A DNA stretch of 64,000 nucleotides from Anaspis maculata (Eukaryota > Arthropoda > Insecta > Coleoptera > Scraptiidae): assembly GCA_949128115.1 (NCBI GenBank), contig OX421963.1, positions 53,563,306-53,627,305 of the forward strand, in the 5' to 3' direction. Below the pieces are notes generated by a model that saw nothing but the letters and a program-made list of their open reading frames with translations, was not told the origin of the DNA and did not search any database. Shown one piece after another: positions 45,171 through 57,567 of the stretch. The position numbers were made by a program, and so were the translations under genes. Each line of letters starts with the position of its first letter. Within the stretch, counting starts at the first letter, position 1.

Positions 45171-45883
45171 AAATCACAAAACACATTCAAAGGTTCTAAA
45201 ACATTGCTTTTTGGTCTGTTGAAAAGAGCTGACCAAAATATTTCAAAATAACGAAAGTAGATGGGGTCGAAGGACCACATTTGACCCTCATCCATATTTC
45301 AAAAAACAAAAGGCCTGAATGTTTTTCAACTATTTTCTGATACTTTTGAAGCATTTCCCCAACTGCGGTTTTATTTTCTACCCCAAGTTTGCAAACACCT
45401 TGTATGTTTGGCTGCATTTCTTCCATCGAAAAATTAATTGGATCTATCGAGCAGAATACTGTAGAGTCCACGTTTAAAGAAGACATTTTTTTGTGTCAAA
45501 TAAAAGCACTAGGATGGCGCGCGTAAAATCTGAGGATCTTCGGCTGTGGTCGGTTTTTCTATGATTTTTTCCTTTTACGTGTTTATATGGAGATATGAAG
45601 TCATTTCTTCAAGTGCCATTTAGAAGGAAATCACCGGCTTCGATTTAGAGGCCTTTTAGAGCTGCTCTGAGCGTACAGAGGGCTCTTCTTAATGCTCATG
45701 CAGTAAAGATTTGTAATTTGGAACCAAAATGTCTGACTTACTACCCGCCCCAAGGTTAGATGGTGGAACAGCAAAGCGTATAAACTAAGCTGAATGTCTC
45801 TTCGTTAAAGGGAATTTTTCATTATTATTATTATTATAAGACTGAAAAATCATTACAGAAGTTTTGACTTGTTTTTTTTTCAG

Positions 45884-46213
45884 AGATGATATCAACACAA
45901 ATCAGTTGGGAAGTAAGCCAAGTCAGGAATTGCTGAATCACTTGAAGCCAAAGTATTGGTTCGCCGGGCATCTACATTGCAAATTTGCTGCCCTGGTGAC
46001 CCATGAAAATGAGCAAAGGACGAGATTTTTAGCTTTGGACAAGTGCCTGCCACAAAAAAGGTTTTTACAAATAGTAGATGTTCCACATGATGAGGCTCAA
46101 AACATAGCAATCAACTATGACTTGGAATGGTTGACAATCCTAAGAACAACAAATCATTTGTTGAGTGTCAAAAATGTAACAAATTACTTGCCGGGCCCTA
46201 CTGGCAGAGAAAG
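45884..46213 (+). CDS. DBR1: Lariat debranching enzyme, exon 4
   Basis: Residues 197-307. GHLHCKFAAL carries the last metal ligands, His226 and His228; TRFLALDKCLPQKRFLQI and the region DLEWLTILRTTNHLL begin the C-terminal DBR1 domain. The acceptor is a long poly-T ending CAG; donor GTAAGT. Confidence 0.95.
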
Positions 46214-46389
46214 GTAAGTGTAACTACGTTTCTGTTCATAATTGAAGCGAAAATTTTCGAATGAACAGTTGAACATCTTGTGCGCTAAAAATTCTAATTA
46301 TAATCCTTTCTAATTCTCATTTGGCTGGATGACTGACGGGCGTGGTGGCCAACTACAAGAAATTAAACTGAATCATTCTCATTCAAAAT

Positions 46390-47800
46390 TCAGAATCGCT
46401 TCCATCATGGCGATGGAAAATTTATTGTTAGCGCACTTTCCCAAAAAATGGGAAAAAGGCGCTTTTAGCTTCACTTTGTCCGTCCGTCCGTCTGTCCGTC
46501 CGTCCGTACCCGGGATAACTCCTCGGGTAAGAAAGATATCGATGTGGTGTAAACGCTGATCAATAGTACACATGTCCAGGATGTCAAGTTGACTTTTAGT
46601 TTTTTGTTATTCTGCCGCCATCTTTGATCCGCCATTTTGAATTTCTCTAAAAGTGATCCGATTAAAATGAAATTTGCAGGCAATGTAAACCACATCAAGA
46701 TCTATCCAATTTTCGACAATTGATGTCCCGCCGCCATCTTGTATTCTCCATATTGAACATGTTTCGAAGTGATAGAACTACGAGAATTATGCCTCAACGA
46801 AAAGAGATATCGATGTGGTGCAAACGCCAATCGAATGCGTACGTGACCACCATATAAAGTTGACCAATGATTTTTGTCACTTGGCCGCCATCTTTGATCC
46901 GCCATTTTAAATTTCTCTGAAAGTGGTCTGATTCGAGTGAACTTCGCAGGTGATGTGAACTTCAATTAGATACATCCAATTTTCGACAATTGATGCCCCG
47001 CCGCCATCTTGTATTCTCCATATTGAATATGTTTCAAAGTGATAGAACTAGGAGAATTATGCCTCAATGAAAAGAGATTTCAATGTGGTGCAAACGCCAA
47101 TGAAATTCGTACGTGTCCACCATATAAAGTTGACCAATGATTTTTGTCATTTGGCTGCCATCTTGATCCGCCATTTTAAATTTCTCTGAAAGTTGTCTGA
47201 TTCGAGTGAAATTCGCAGGCGATGTGAATTTCAATTAGATACATCCAATTTTTGACAATTGATGCCCCGCCGCCATCTTGTATTCTCCATATTGAACATG
47301 TTTCAAAGTGATAGAACTAGGAGAATTATGTCTCAACGAGAAGAGATATCAATTATAAAGTTGACCAATGATTTTTGTCACTTGGCCGCCATCTTTGATC
47401 CGCCATTTTGAATTTCTATGAAAGTGGTCCTATTTGAGTGAAATTCACAGGCGATGTGAACTTCATCAAAATACATCCGATTTTGGACAAATGATGCTCT
47501 GCCGCCATCTTGGCCGCCATATTGAAATTTCTTATCAATTAACGATTTTCATGGAGCTTGGGAGTCACCTTTGTTTCGTATGATCATTCTTATTCTCCAG
47601 CCAAATTCCAACATTCTGCCGCCATCCTGGCCACCATATTGAAATCTCTTATTAGTGGAACGATTTTCATGAAACTTGGAATTCGCCCTTGTCTATAGTA
47701 CGATAATTTTGATTTTTAAGCCAAATTTCATGAATCTGACGTTATTTTGGCCGCCATATTGAAATTTCTGCCCAAATAACATTAAAACCCCAATTAACAT
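46390..47800 (+). repeat. Tandem repeat in DBR1 intron 4, period about 270 bp
   Basis: Phrases CGCCGCCATCTTGTATTCTC (46730, 46999, 47269), TTGACCAATGATTTTTGTCA and GATCCGCCATTTT recur in the same order, with further diverged units on either side. Units contain no ORF. Confidence 0.85.
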
Positions 47801-47956
47801 CTTGCGTTAAATAATCCTTCAAAAAGGAAGTGCGCTACTGAGCCTCATGCCCATGAGGCATATTCGCTTGTTAATAATTATTAGGCTATGAACCGCAAAT
47901 ACTGCATGTTAGGTATTAAAGGCACACAAATCATAGGTAATTATTTCAAATTCCAG

Positions 47957-48563
47957 GTATAATTTCGTCCCAAGTGAGGAAGAAAAAGCATTAACTTTGG
48001 GCAAGATGGAAGGCAACCTGGTGGTTCCAAACAACTTTGTGAAAACCGCTGTGGGATTCAGCCCTCAGAATCACAGAAGATCCGTGAAGCCACCGTTCGC
48101 GTCGTTAAACCCACAAACAGTGGATTTTTGTTCCAAGCTGACGGTGGATGATCCCATGAAACTCCTGCTGAATCTGGACCCTCCCAGCGTAAATTCGAAC
48201 GAAAGTGTAAATCAGAGTTACAATAACGATAACACAACCTTTATCAATGAAACCGATACCTCGTTGGATTCTTCTGTTAGGAGGACTAGCATGCAATTAC
48301 CGGCGCCCGTCTATAATGACTTTTCTGGTAAAGAAGTGCACGAACAAGAAGAACCTGATTTGAAACATGACGAAAATAATGATGATGAGGAACTAGTCCA
48401 TGAAACAGGTCAAGTAGCGATCAGTAAAAGAAAAAGTGATCAATGTTTGAACAGTGAAACTGCACCTAAGGAAGACAGTGAAAAAGAATGCTTGGAAGGT
48501 ACAAGTGGAGTTAAAAAGTTCAAAAGAAGAAATGCAAGTATGTACGAAACTGATTTGTCATAG
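47957..48563 (+). CDS. DBR1: Lariat debranching enzyme, exon 5 (C-terminus)
   Basis: Residues 307-508 and TAG. Acceptor AAATTCCAG in phase. YNFVPSEEE and LVVPNNFVKTAVGF belong to the DBR1 C-terminal domain; from about residue 410 the tail is acidic and low complexity (HDENNDDEEL), as in other animals, and ends with a basic VKKFKRRN that may be a nuclear localisation signal. Confidence 0.93.
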
Positions 48564-49370
48564 TTTCTGTTTGAAAATTGTAATTTCTCATGTTTTTGCG
48601 GTAAATTCGTTCACAATCATAATGTTTATTAATCACCTATACACCTTTGTCGAAGATCAAAGGACCTTGTATTTTATTGTGACTCTCTCTCCAACCCCTT
48701 CGCCCCCACCCTACCCTACTTTGAAATTTCAAATAGCATTACCTATATTGTTATAATTGAATTGAAGGTGATGAAATTCTCTCTCTACCAGAAACATATT
48801 TTAACAAATTTCAAACCCATCCATCCCCTAAGCTCTTTAAAGGAGGACAGGGTGGGAACAAAGGGGTTGGAGATAAAAATGCAGCAATGAAATATCATTT
48901 TGAAGCCGTCAAAACCTCCAACTTCAACCCCCTGTGGGTAAAAAACTGTCCATTATTTGAGTTTGGGGTTCACGGTATTTGATTAGTATATCATGACATG
49001 AGCTACAACGTATCATAAATTCAGATAATTTAACCGGGAGCCATTTTCCATAAGAATCGTGCGGGGTCCTTTATTCGATCACTCGTCGTTATATTATGTA
49101 TTCGCGATTTTAACTACCGATGATGGGGGCGCTGTAAACAATAATTATGGAGGATTGTAAGTTTTTCTGTCCCCTGTCATCGTGCGTTGTATAACGGTTG
49201 TATTTGTGGTATTTGGGTTAATTAATTATTGGTCGCTATTGACCAAATCAATGGCTATCTGACAGAAGCGACAGAACAGCAGAAATGCCGTAAGAACTTA
49301 CAAGTACAAATTAGATTCGCCATTCCAGCCGCCAGAGGGCGTCTAGATTTTTGAAATTGCGAATAAGTAC
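48564..49370. other. DBR1 3' flank, no gene recognised
   Basis: Includes an inverted pair around CTAAGCTCTTTAAAGGAGGACAGGGTGG (48828-48856). An ATG with a strong donor (GGAGGATTGTAAGT, 49148) could start an unrecognised exon, but no continuing exon fits. Confidence 0.35.
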
Positions 49371-49373
49371 GAG

Positions 49374-50130
49374 ACTTGCGTCTATATCCCAACACTAGTT
49401 CCTGGTACATGCGCATGCGCTAGATTCGAAAGTTGTCTGTGCCTTAGATCATACATATATGGATAGCACCTCGCCATAAGTGTCGGTAATAATTCTCAGG
49501 AATAGACAAAATCGACCGTTATGAAGAAGTTGGATAAATTAAAAACAGTCGTCATGAACTGTGAAAATATTGATTCGATTGAGTTTATGCATCAAAAAAC
49601 ATCAATTATTCCAGGCATTAGCGTGACAAACTCTCAAAAACATATTCCTTTGCCCAAAACACCAAGTCAAGTTGTACCCAATAAAAAAGCAGAAAAACAA
49701 AAACGGTTTTTGAGCGCAGAGAGAGTAGTGTTGCCAGTCTTCAAGAAAATTAAAAAAAAAAACAAGAAAAATGTGACGCGTGAAAATGACACCAATGACA
49801 CTTTGATTGGTCTGATAATGGGGTAAAGGAAAATTAGTTGAAATGCCTTCGCTATAATTATAATAAGAATTACTTTTCAAGAGCATTTGCCAAAGATTAA
49901 TAATATCTAATTCATATCATATTTTATTCATAACCTTAGACTTATTTCATTTAAATGCTAATATTATTGCCTGCAGAGTTTGCTTTTGAAAATTGTTGAA
50001 CACAAATAAAATGTAAACACCAACGTTAGTTTCATTACCCCTGACGGGACTTAACACATGGAAGGGAATCTCAAACCTTGCGCATGCGCATTCGCCAGGG
50101 ACTAGCGTTGGGATATAGACGCAAGATACC
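49374..50130. mobile_element. TIR-bounded element with small ORF
   Basis: CTTGCGTCTATATCCCAAC at 49375 recurs inverted at 50111-50129. The arms continue through CTAGTTCCTGG and include GCGCATGCGC in both ends, about 50 bp per arm. Target duplication not clear. The interior holds a 101-codon ORF and AATAAA at 50005-50010. Confidence 0.65.
49521..49826 (+). CDS. Unrecognised lysine-rich ORF, 101 aa
   Basis: Starts MKKLDKLKTVVMNCENIDS and is strongly basic in its second half (PNKKAEKQKRF, FKKIKKKNKKN), ending LIGLIMG. There is no known domain, signal peptide or membrane segment. It lies between inverted repeats, with a polyadenylation signal about 180 nt after its stop, so it may be the last exon of a transposon gene or a captured host exon. 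The flanking ATG context is weak. Function not assigned. Confidence 0.35.
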   Translation: MKKLDKLKTVVMNCENIDSIEFMHQKTSIIPGISVTNSQKHIPLPKTPSQVVPNKKAEKQKRFLSAERVVLPVFKKIKKKNKKNVTRENDTNDTLIGLIMG

Positions 50131-50830
50131 TACGAGTAGTAAACCCAGCTTATTTTCCTGATTATTATTCAATTGGGGTGGCTATGGATGATCGTTTTGG
50201 AACTTAGGGGTTTTCTTATCTAAGGTCTTATCCTTACCTGATGCACATATGAGTAGATAATAGAGAAGTGCAAACGAAACGTTGTAATGTCAAATTAGCC
50301 CTGTAACTAAGGAGTTTGTCCTTGATTACAGTTCAAATTTCACTTAAAATTTAGCGCTCCGTCGTAAACATGCACGTGAAAATTGCGAATTGTCTAATAT
50401 TCACATGTAAAAAGTGAACTGTACGTTAACGCAGTTTATCAAGAGTTGGGGATTTCTGTCAAATTTTGGTGTTATAGTATTTTACAAATATGGTTTACTT
50501 CAAGGGTTACTTCCTTTTTTAACAAATCTACAACCATAGACTCCTACAACCTACAAGAAAGATGCTACTGAGACGACAAACAGGTGGACAGACAGAGAGA
50601 GGAGAGAGAGATGGGGGATGGTGTTTTTTAATCATCCTGTATTTCATTCTGAAATAAATTATTAGCATATTTTTGGACTTGGACCGTTTACTCCTTTTCT
50701 GGGAAAACATCCGCAATTTCTGTTCTTCGTGCCAGAACAATACCCACCTGTTATTGTCTAGGTGGGTAGTTTCTTTGACTTTCTTTTACCTCTACCTGCC
50801 TATACCAGTACGTACCTACCTGCCATCAAC
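50130..50830. other. Spacer, no gene seen
   Basis: AT-rich, without coding motifs. Confidence 0.4.
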
Positions 50831-50845
50831 AATAAGGGCCAAATT

Positions 50846-50994
50846 CAGGTTAACCACTCAACCTACACTCACACTTATTGATTCTCACTCAATTTGACCC
50901 AACACAATGGTTTCAGGTAAAAAACCCAATGTGTTAGGGTAAGTTGAGTGAAGAATGAGTGAGAATATAGGATGAGTGGCGTCTCTGAATGTGG
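50846..50994. mobile_element. Hairpin MITE-like sequence
   Basis: AACCACTCAACCTACACTCA and ACCCAACACAATG pair with CATTGTGTTAGGGT-like and GAATGAGTGAGAAT stretches across a short loop near 50920. About 150 bp. Confidence 0.55.
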
Positions 50995-51370
50995 ACCTAG
51001 GTCACAAGTTGAAAAGTCACATCCATTATTTATTTATTTAACACCATATAAGCACTTGCCCTCAGTAGACGTTCGTGCGAGTAGGGTCACTGTTCGGGTT
51101 GTACGCTGTACTTATAAGTACCTATATACCTAAAATACTAACAATAGCTACGTATCAACAGTTTGAGCATTTACTTGTGCTCTCGTAGTTTGTGAATGTA
51201 ACTATTTAAGTGGTCATAAAAATGATTCCATCAGGATCCCCTTATTTTATACAGATTCAGTTGTCTGCCGATGTAAGAATAGAAAAATATGATCTGGTAA
51301 GTTTTTGCATTGCATTGCATATAATAATTATGTTTATACAGGTGTTCCACGAAGTAATAACCGACATATA

Positions 51371-52288
51371 CAGGTGTCCGTTTTTCGAGGCTAAGCATGG
51401 GTATCTCGCTTATCTTGAGAGATACAAAGTCGGTTAAATTAGGAAAAAGTTGCGCATTTTCATGACGATCAATGATCCAAAAAGAAATTTGACGTATCGA
51501 TTTTAGTTTTTGAGATATCGTGAGAAAACAGGAATTTGAATTTTTGTTTTTATTTTTTATTAAAAAAACGGTTGAAGGTGGCCTTTTCTAATCTAGACAT
51601 TGTCAGGGCACTTTTTCAAGGAGAATTCAAATCTGTCAAAATCTTTTTTCTACCTTTCAAAACAACCGAGACACGACATTCAACTTTTTGCTCTAATGGG
51701 CGCCATATTGGATTTTGATATTTTTGAATACGGTATTCTTTTCTGTTCACAACGATTTGCCACATGTTACTGTTGAATAAATGTTTAACATTCACGTTTT
51801 TTTTATTGTCGGTGCTGACTTTGTTTCCAAAGCACTCTTTGAAAAATAAAAAAATAGTTTTTTGCTCAAAAGCATGAATTCAACAGTGGCATGTGACACA
51901 TCGTTGTAACCAGAAAAAAAAATTGTATTCAAAAATGTCAAAATCCAATATGGCGCCCATGAGAGAAAAAAAAGTTGAATGTCATATCTCGGTTGTTATG
52001 AAAGCTAAAATGAAGATTTTGGCAACAATGAATTCCCCTTGGAAAAGTGCCTGCACAATGTCTTAATTAGAAAAGGCTACTTTCAACCGTTTTTCAAATA
52101 CAGAATAAAAACAAAAATTACAAATTTCTGTTTTTTCTCGATGTCTCGGAAACTAAAACTGACAAGTCAAACATCTTTTTGGATAATTGATCGTCATGAA
52201 AATTCGCAACTTTTTTCTAATTTAACCGACTCTGTATCTCTAAAGATAAGCGAGATACCCATGCTTAGCCTCGAAAAACGGACACCCG
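51371..52288. mobile_element. Foldback element, 918 bp, TA duplication
   Basis: The end CAGGTGTCCGTTTTTCGAGG pairs with CCTCGAAAAACGGACACCCG. Arms of about 440 bp pair nearly throughout (for example CTTATCTTGAGAGATACA and its partner at about 52235) across a loop near 51830. TA flanks both sides (51369-51370 and 52289-52290). Non-coding. Confidence 0.85.
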
Positions 52289-52290
52289 TA

Positions 52291-53257
52291 GCTTGAAAGG
52301 GTGGATGTACCTATTTTTTCGAAGCCAATTAAAATCTGCATTCGAAATTTTCCTGACATCCTACGTGTCCGATATAGCGATATACAAGGTGATTTATGTG
52401 TTCACCCGAAAATTTTTATTGGCAATATTTCACGAATAGATCAATAGAATCGATTGAAATTTTGCAACTATATTCTAATAGGTCGCGGGAACAAAAATGG
52501 CTGCCTAAAGATGGGTATATGGTATGATGTTATCTTCACTAGTACTTTGGTAATATAATTTTCTTTGGTTGTAATAAATACAAGGATAAATTATCGAAGA
52601 ATTGTCGCTGTATTAAAAAAATTATGCGCTGAGCTCAAGATTTGGCTGAGTAATGAGTAAAAACGAGCGAATCTCTACTGCGCTACCTTGGCACCCCCCA
52701 ATGCGCAAACGCGGGCAAGAAACTGGCAAGAGGCGCTTCGTTCTCGGCTTCGTTGTGCCGGCGTGCCTGCAACGTTGCCATAGCGGGTGCCAGGGTGACG
52801 GTTATGTTCCCGCGACCTATACAAAGGGCCTTTGTAACGCCCTTTTCATTTATGGAAAGAATGCAGGACCGTAATAAAAACTTTATTCTTGAAGTTTTTG
52901 TTGAAAAAGTCATTCTGATGTCATATTTGGAAACTACATGAAAAATTCTACAAAATGTTGTTCTTCAATTATTTGACACTATTTAGCTCATTCGAAAAAA
53001 AGGGGTCGAGTACACTTGACGGCTACATTTTAAACATTTTTTACAACCACGAAACAAACTCTGTTGCCTTCTATTCACGATGATTAGTCCCGACCGAGGG
53101 GGAAAATTACGATCACACTTATAGTTTCTTTGCAGTTGAATTGTTTACGTCGCACTGCTCTTCTTTGCGGTGTCCATCTCATACCTACGCACATCATTGC
53201 GCAACATTATTTTGTTGGTAAGTCATAATAGTGCGGGCGCTAAGAGCCAAAATCGGG
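52291..53257. other. Spacer, no gene seen
   Basis: One TACAAGGTGATTTATGTG end-like motif at 52383. A GC-richer patch at 52670-52860 has overlapping open frames but no motif. Confidence 0.4.
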
Positions 53258-53575
53258 ATGAACCTTGCAAATGGTGATGAAAGCATGAAATTGGATACAC
53301 GTACTCAGAATGGGCCCCTCTTTCAGATAAGAGGTGGAGCCACGCCGAATTTTCACCGGAAGGGGGCTCGGGGGGCTGCTGAAAGTTGAAGGTGCTAGGA
53401 CTCCCACTAAACGGCTTATCAGTTCGTTTTGACAATTAAAAAGGAAACTTATGAATATATTGTAAACATTGACGGCGTCTATCGCCTTGTCCGGGGAATT
53501 TTTCATTATGAACAAAAATAAGTTCTTTGGCAGGACACACAAATTGGTTTTATTTTATTTTCACCTACAAAGACC

Positions 53576-54243
53576 ATAAAAGCTTAAAACAGAACCTTTC
53601 AGTTAAATTCCTGGGTTTTACCTTGGATTGTCACCTCTCTTGGACGGGTCATATTAACGAGACAATTCGCAAGCTAAAAGTTTCACAGTACGTCCTTTGG
53701 CAATTACGGGACAAGGTTGACACTTTTGTTTTAAAAACGTTCTATTACGCTTACGTCCATTCCATTTTGAGTTACGGGATAATTTGTTGGGGCGGCGGTA
53801 CTGGGTTGGGTGATTTGTTCCTGACGCAGAAAAAAATAGTACGGACTATGTGCTTTTCAAATCAAAGTTCTTCTTGCAAACCCTTATTTGCAAAACTAAA
53901 CATTTTAACTGTGCCGTCCATGTATATATTAAGCTGTGTTTTATATGTTCGTAAAAACAGAAACAATTACACCTCCGGCAGAGATAACAATCCTAATTAT
54001 CACTTAAGACAAAAACTAAACCTTGATATTCCTATGCATCGATTGAGCAGCTCTGCAAAAGGACCATTTGTAATGCCAATAAAACTGTATAATAAGCTAC
54101 CACTAGCGATTAAAAAAGTAGAAAACCTATCTGTATTTAAAAACAAAATTAAATCATTGCTTCTAGCTCATAATTTTTACTCAATCCAAGAATATCTTGA
54201 TTGTACGACATTAGATAATAAATTAGCCAAAGTGTATCTGTGA
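53576..54243 (+). pseudogene. LINE reverse transcriptase C-terminus
   Basis: Open for about 222 codons to TGA. VKFLGFTLDCHLSWTGHI, ILSYGIICWGG, KKIVRTMC and RLSSSAKGPFVMPIKLYNKLP are in the order seen in the C-terminal ends of jockey/CR1-like elements. The catalytic FADD and upstream domains are absent because of 5' truncation. The open frame suggests a fairly recent insertion. Confidence 0.85.
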
Positions 54244-54369
54244 TATTTGAGTGTAATTTTTATATATTGTGATTTGTTGACGTTTTACTCTATATTCTCT
54301 ATATCTCTGACCAAATCATATTGTGTGACAATTCTCATGCTGTACCTACAGTCCTAAGAGAAATAAAGA

Positions 54370-54370
54370 T

Positions 54371-54401
<31 letters not shown>

Positions 54402-54403
54402 TT
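54370..54403 (+). repeat. (ATTT)n tail of the LINE
   Basis: About eight TTTA units form the 3' tail just after an AATAAAG motif. Confidence 0.9.
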
Positions 54404-55479
54404 AAAGAATTAAGGAGGAGATGTGCAGCACGTTAATTCCCACAAATTCGTATCATCCGAATTCGTTTGTGGAGTCAAAATTTTGATGGTGTATCTTCTT
54501 GAAGAGGGGCATTCCAAAGAGTAAGCCATTTTCAACACTAAGTTCAAACAGAATTTTTCCAATGTTCTGAATCGAAATTACTGAATTCCTTCCAGCAATG
54601 CATACCCTGAACTCTTCTTTGGAAGTACTGTGTGCTATTGAACGTGGAGTAAGTCCTGAAACACTATCAGAATTTTTCTTCTGTGATGCTACTATCCACT
54701 CTCGACCGGGGCAATTAGGTTCCTACACAGCATGCGCGGAGTGTATACACGATGCATTGTATTTTCTCGGTTCAGTCAATTTTTTTATGATTGAAATTGT
54801 GTCATAATATTGAAATAACGTGTATACACTCCGCGCATGCTGTGTAGGAACCTAATTGCCCCGGTCGAGAGTGGATAGTAGCATCACAGAAGAAAAATTC
54901 TGATAGTGTTTCAGGACTTACTCCACGTTCAATCGCACACGGTACTTCCAAAGAAGGGTTCAGGGTATGCATTGCTGGAAGGAATTCAGTCATTTCGATT
55001 CCGAACATTGGAAAAATTCTGTTTGAACTTAGTGTTGAAAATGGCTTACTCTTTGGAATGCCCCTCTTCAAGAAGATACACCATCAAAATTTTGACTCCA
55101 CAAACGAATTCGGATGATACGAATTTGTGGGAATTAACGTGCTGCACATCTCCTCCTTAATTCTTTGTAGGTGAAAATAAAATAAAACCAATTTGTGTGT
55201 CCTGCCGAAGAACTTATTTTTGTTCATAATGAAAAATTCCCCGGACAAGGCGATAGACGCCGTCAATGTTTACAATATATTCATAAGTTTCCTTTTTAAT
55301 TGTCAAAACGAACTGATAAGCCGTTTAGTGGGAGTCCTAGCACCTTCAACTTTCAGGAGCCCCCCGAGCCCCCTTCCGGTAAAAATTCGGCGTGGCTCCA
55401 CCTCTTATCTGAAAGAGGGGCCCATTCTGAGTACGTGTACCAAATTTCATGCTTTCATCACCATTTGCAAGGTTCATTC

Positions 55480-56395
55480 ACCTAGTGCCTCCACTATAAG
55501 TCAATGTATGCCGTACCTGCTCTAATTTTCCACTGAAGTGATGTAGGCAACCAACAATACAACAACATCCAGAGTTGTATCACACGAACATACACTGTTC
55601 TTTGAATGCGTTGTTCCTTCTTTATTTATTTTTTTCAAAGTTTTCTGGATAATCCGCAAATTTTATCTAAGATTATCATTTTACACGCCATTCCGAGTGA
55701 TTAGCCTATTTTTTCGTTTCGATATGCGTGTGGTCGTTGAGTGCCATAAACCCTAGAATATCATTATACACACGATGCACCGGAAAAATGTCCACAACGC
55801 ATTTATCCACTGTCAGGTGACTTCGCCCATAGACATTGCAAAACTAGATGAGGTTGGGTGTATGTTTGAAATCAGATAGCCTTTACTTCTTTTCATCCCC
55901 AAACTTTTCACTGATCAGTGTTAGAAAACGAGCAATTTGTCGAGTAATATTTTGGACAAGAAATTAACTGCTGTTATTTTTCATGATAATAACATACATT
56001 CAACAGACCAGCTACTAGTTTTGAAATGTCTATGGGTGTAGGCGGCATTATGACAGTGGCTAAATGAGCGGTGGACCTTTTTCCGGTGGATCGTTTGAGC
56101 AGTGGATGTCTTTGCGCTGGTAGAACTCGGGGATGAATGAGTCGTGGATTTTTTTCCGGTGGGATGTTTATTGAGCTGTGGACTGATTTTACTGTGGACC
56201 GCTGAGTGGGCTCCCACCGTTCTGAGTGGTTTGCCAATTTTTTCGTTTGGATTTGCGTGTGGCCGTTATCCGTACCGTAACATGTGTCGTAACCATAATA
56301 AATTATTAAGCCCCTATAACTTTGTTCTCTGCACAAATAAGTTCCCTGCTTCTATAGTATGGGAGCATAGGTCGTGCCGTGTGCAGCTTCGTGAA
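55480..56395. other. Spacer with diverged short repeats, no gene seen
   Basis: A TTTTTTCGTTTCGATATGCGTGTGG stretch (55710) recurs at about 56236 in the same orientation. TTCCGGTGG motifs repeat at 56091 and 56154. No coding motif. Confidence 0.45.
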
Positions 56396-56397
56396 GA

Positions 56398-56985
56398 TAT
56401 ATAGAGTTACGTCTTAATCGATTCCTGGGGGATCAAGGACTATGAAAAACCATGGTGGAATATTGGCATTTACTGCAGGCAAATATGGTGGAGGCGCCAA
56501 GATGGGCTCCATCTGGTAATAAAAAACTGGCTGTAGCTCGTTTGTTTTCCAACGGATTTCAACATCTGACACGTCATTTTGTGAACAAAAGAATTCTCTT
56601 TTTACTTCATACCTAAATTTACAAACGTCATTTCGTGAAACTGTCAAAATTGTCTTATAAGATATGCTAAATTCCGCCATTTTTTTAAGGTTATCCGATA
56701 TTTTTGAAACCTGGCAGTATCATAGATCTTGAAGTGCTCTTCCCGAATTTCTACTTTTCCACTTCGTATGTTCGCCGTTTTGGCCGCCATATTGAAAAGA
56801 TGGCGCCCAAAAAACAGTTTTTTGTCAATATCTTGAATTTAACTGACTCAAGATTGAAACGTGTATACGCGGAGGAAAGCCATTCCAATCTCTACAATTT
56901 GACATATCAGTCATTCATGTGCGATTTATGGTTCTTGAGTTAGAGCTTTCAGTACTTCCAGAAGCATCAACTTTCGGCATTCAAT
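56398..56985 (-). repeat. Dispersed repeat R1, minus-strand copy
   Basis: Inverse of 60700-60985 plus 11046-11440 (AGATCTTGAAGTGCTCTTCC, CGTTTTGGCCGCCATATTGA), showing that the 11-kb copy lacks part of the 5' half. Confidence 0.75.
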
Positions 56986-56989
56986 CAGC

Positions 56990-57560
56990 ATGTTGAATTG
57001 ATACCACCGTCATGTAGTGAGCAAATTATAACCATAAATAGCTTTTGGCCATCAACCATAGATGATGAAAAATTTAGAAAATCGATCATGGTGATGTTAT
57101 TTGTGTAATTACAGGGTGAACTGTGAAAGTAAATTGACTTTAAAAAGAAATAAAGGTAATATAGCATTTGGAGGATATCAGATACATTCGAAACTCATTA
57201 TTATGATGAAATTTGGGGTCATTATTCAGAATATCCACTTTTCCACTTCGTGTCTCTGCTGTTCTGGCCATAATTTTGGAAAGATGGCGTCCAAAAAACA
57301 TTGTCATCAAATTTCAGGCTTCATATCAAAAGTGAAAGTCTATCAAATTCTCTAAAATTTGACATCTGAATCACTCATGTGCGACCTACGGTTCTCAAGC
57401 TATACCCTTTCAAAGTCAATTTTCCCTTAGAGTTCACTCTGTAGTTGTATAACAACCGTTACCATGATTGATTTTCTGGATAATGATGGTCTGTGGTTGA
57501 CAACTTATCATTATTTATGGTCAATTTGACTGCCACGTGGAGCTAAGATCAACTTGATAT
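56990..57560. repeat. Diverged palindrome, about 570 bp
   Basis: CATCAACCATAGATGATGAA (57051) and ATTACAGGGTGAACTGTG pair with a GAGTTCACTCTGTAG (57430) and GTCTGTGGTTGAC region (57488). Arms about 140 bp and strongly drifted. Confidence 0.5.
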
Positions 57561-57567
57561 GCTAATG

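Larger units (their letters stand above)
43329..45883 (+). other. DBR1 intron 3 with composite palindrome
   Basis: From outside in: R2-like ends at 43415-43505 and 45600-45690; arms 43653-44280 and 45166-45410 starting TACAGGGTATTTGCAAAC; two direct copies of a GTGCATTCAGTCGA unit at 44453 and 44583; and a TIR element at 44725-45170. Also a GC-rich patch at 43735-43920. No gene recognised. Confidence 0.7.
53573..54403 (+). mobile_element. 5'-truncated jockey-like LINE, 831 bp
   Basis: Contains the C-terminal part of a reverse transcriptase ORF and ends in an (ATTT)n tail instead of poly(A). It sits between two AAAG copies (53569-53572, 54404-54407), and the intact right palindrome arm gives the empty site CTACAAAGAATTAAGG. 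Confidence 0.9.
53258..55477. repeat. Large palindrome split by a LINE insertion
   Basis: Left arm 53258-53572 plus 54408-54750, right arm 54820-55477, loop 69 bp (54751-54819). After removing the LINE the left arm is 658 bp and the right arm 658 bp. GTGTATACACTCCGCGCATG closes the hairpin. The frames that look open on both arms are the same repeat read twice and are not judged genes. Confidence 0.9.

Noticed and set aside
53240..55525. Two near-identical open frames of 100-110 codons on opposite strands
   Set aside because: They are the two arms of one palindrome and have no known domain; the open reading is a by-product of the repeat.
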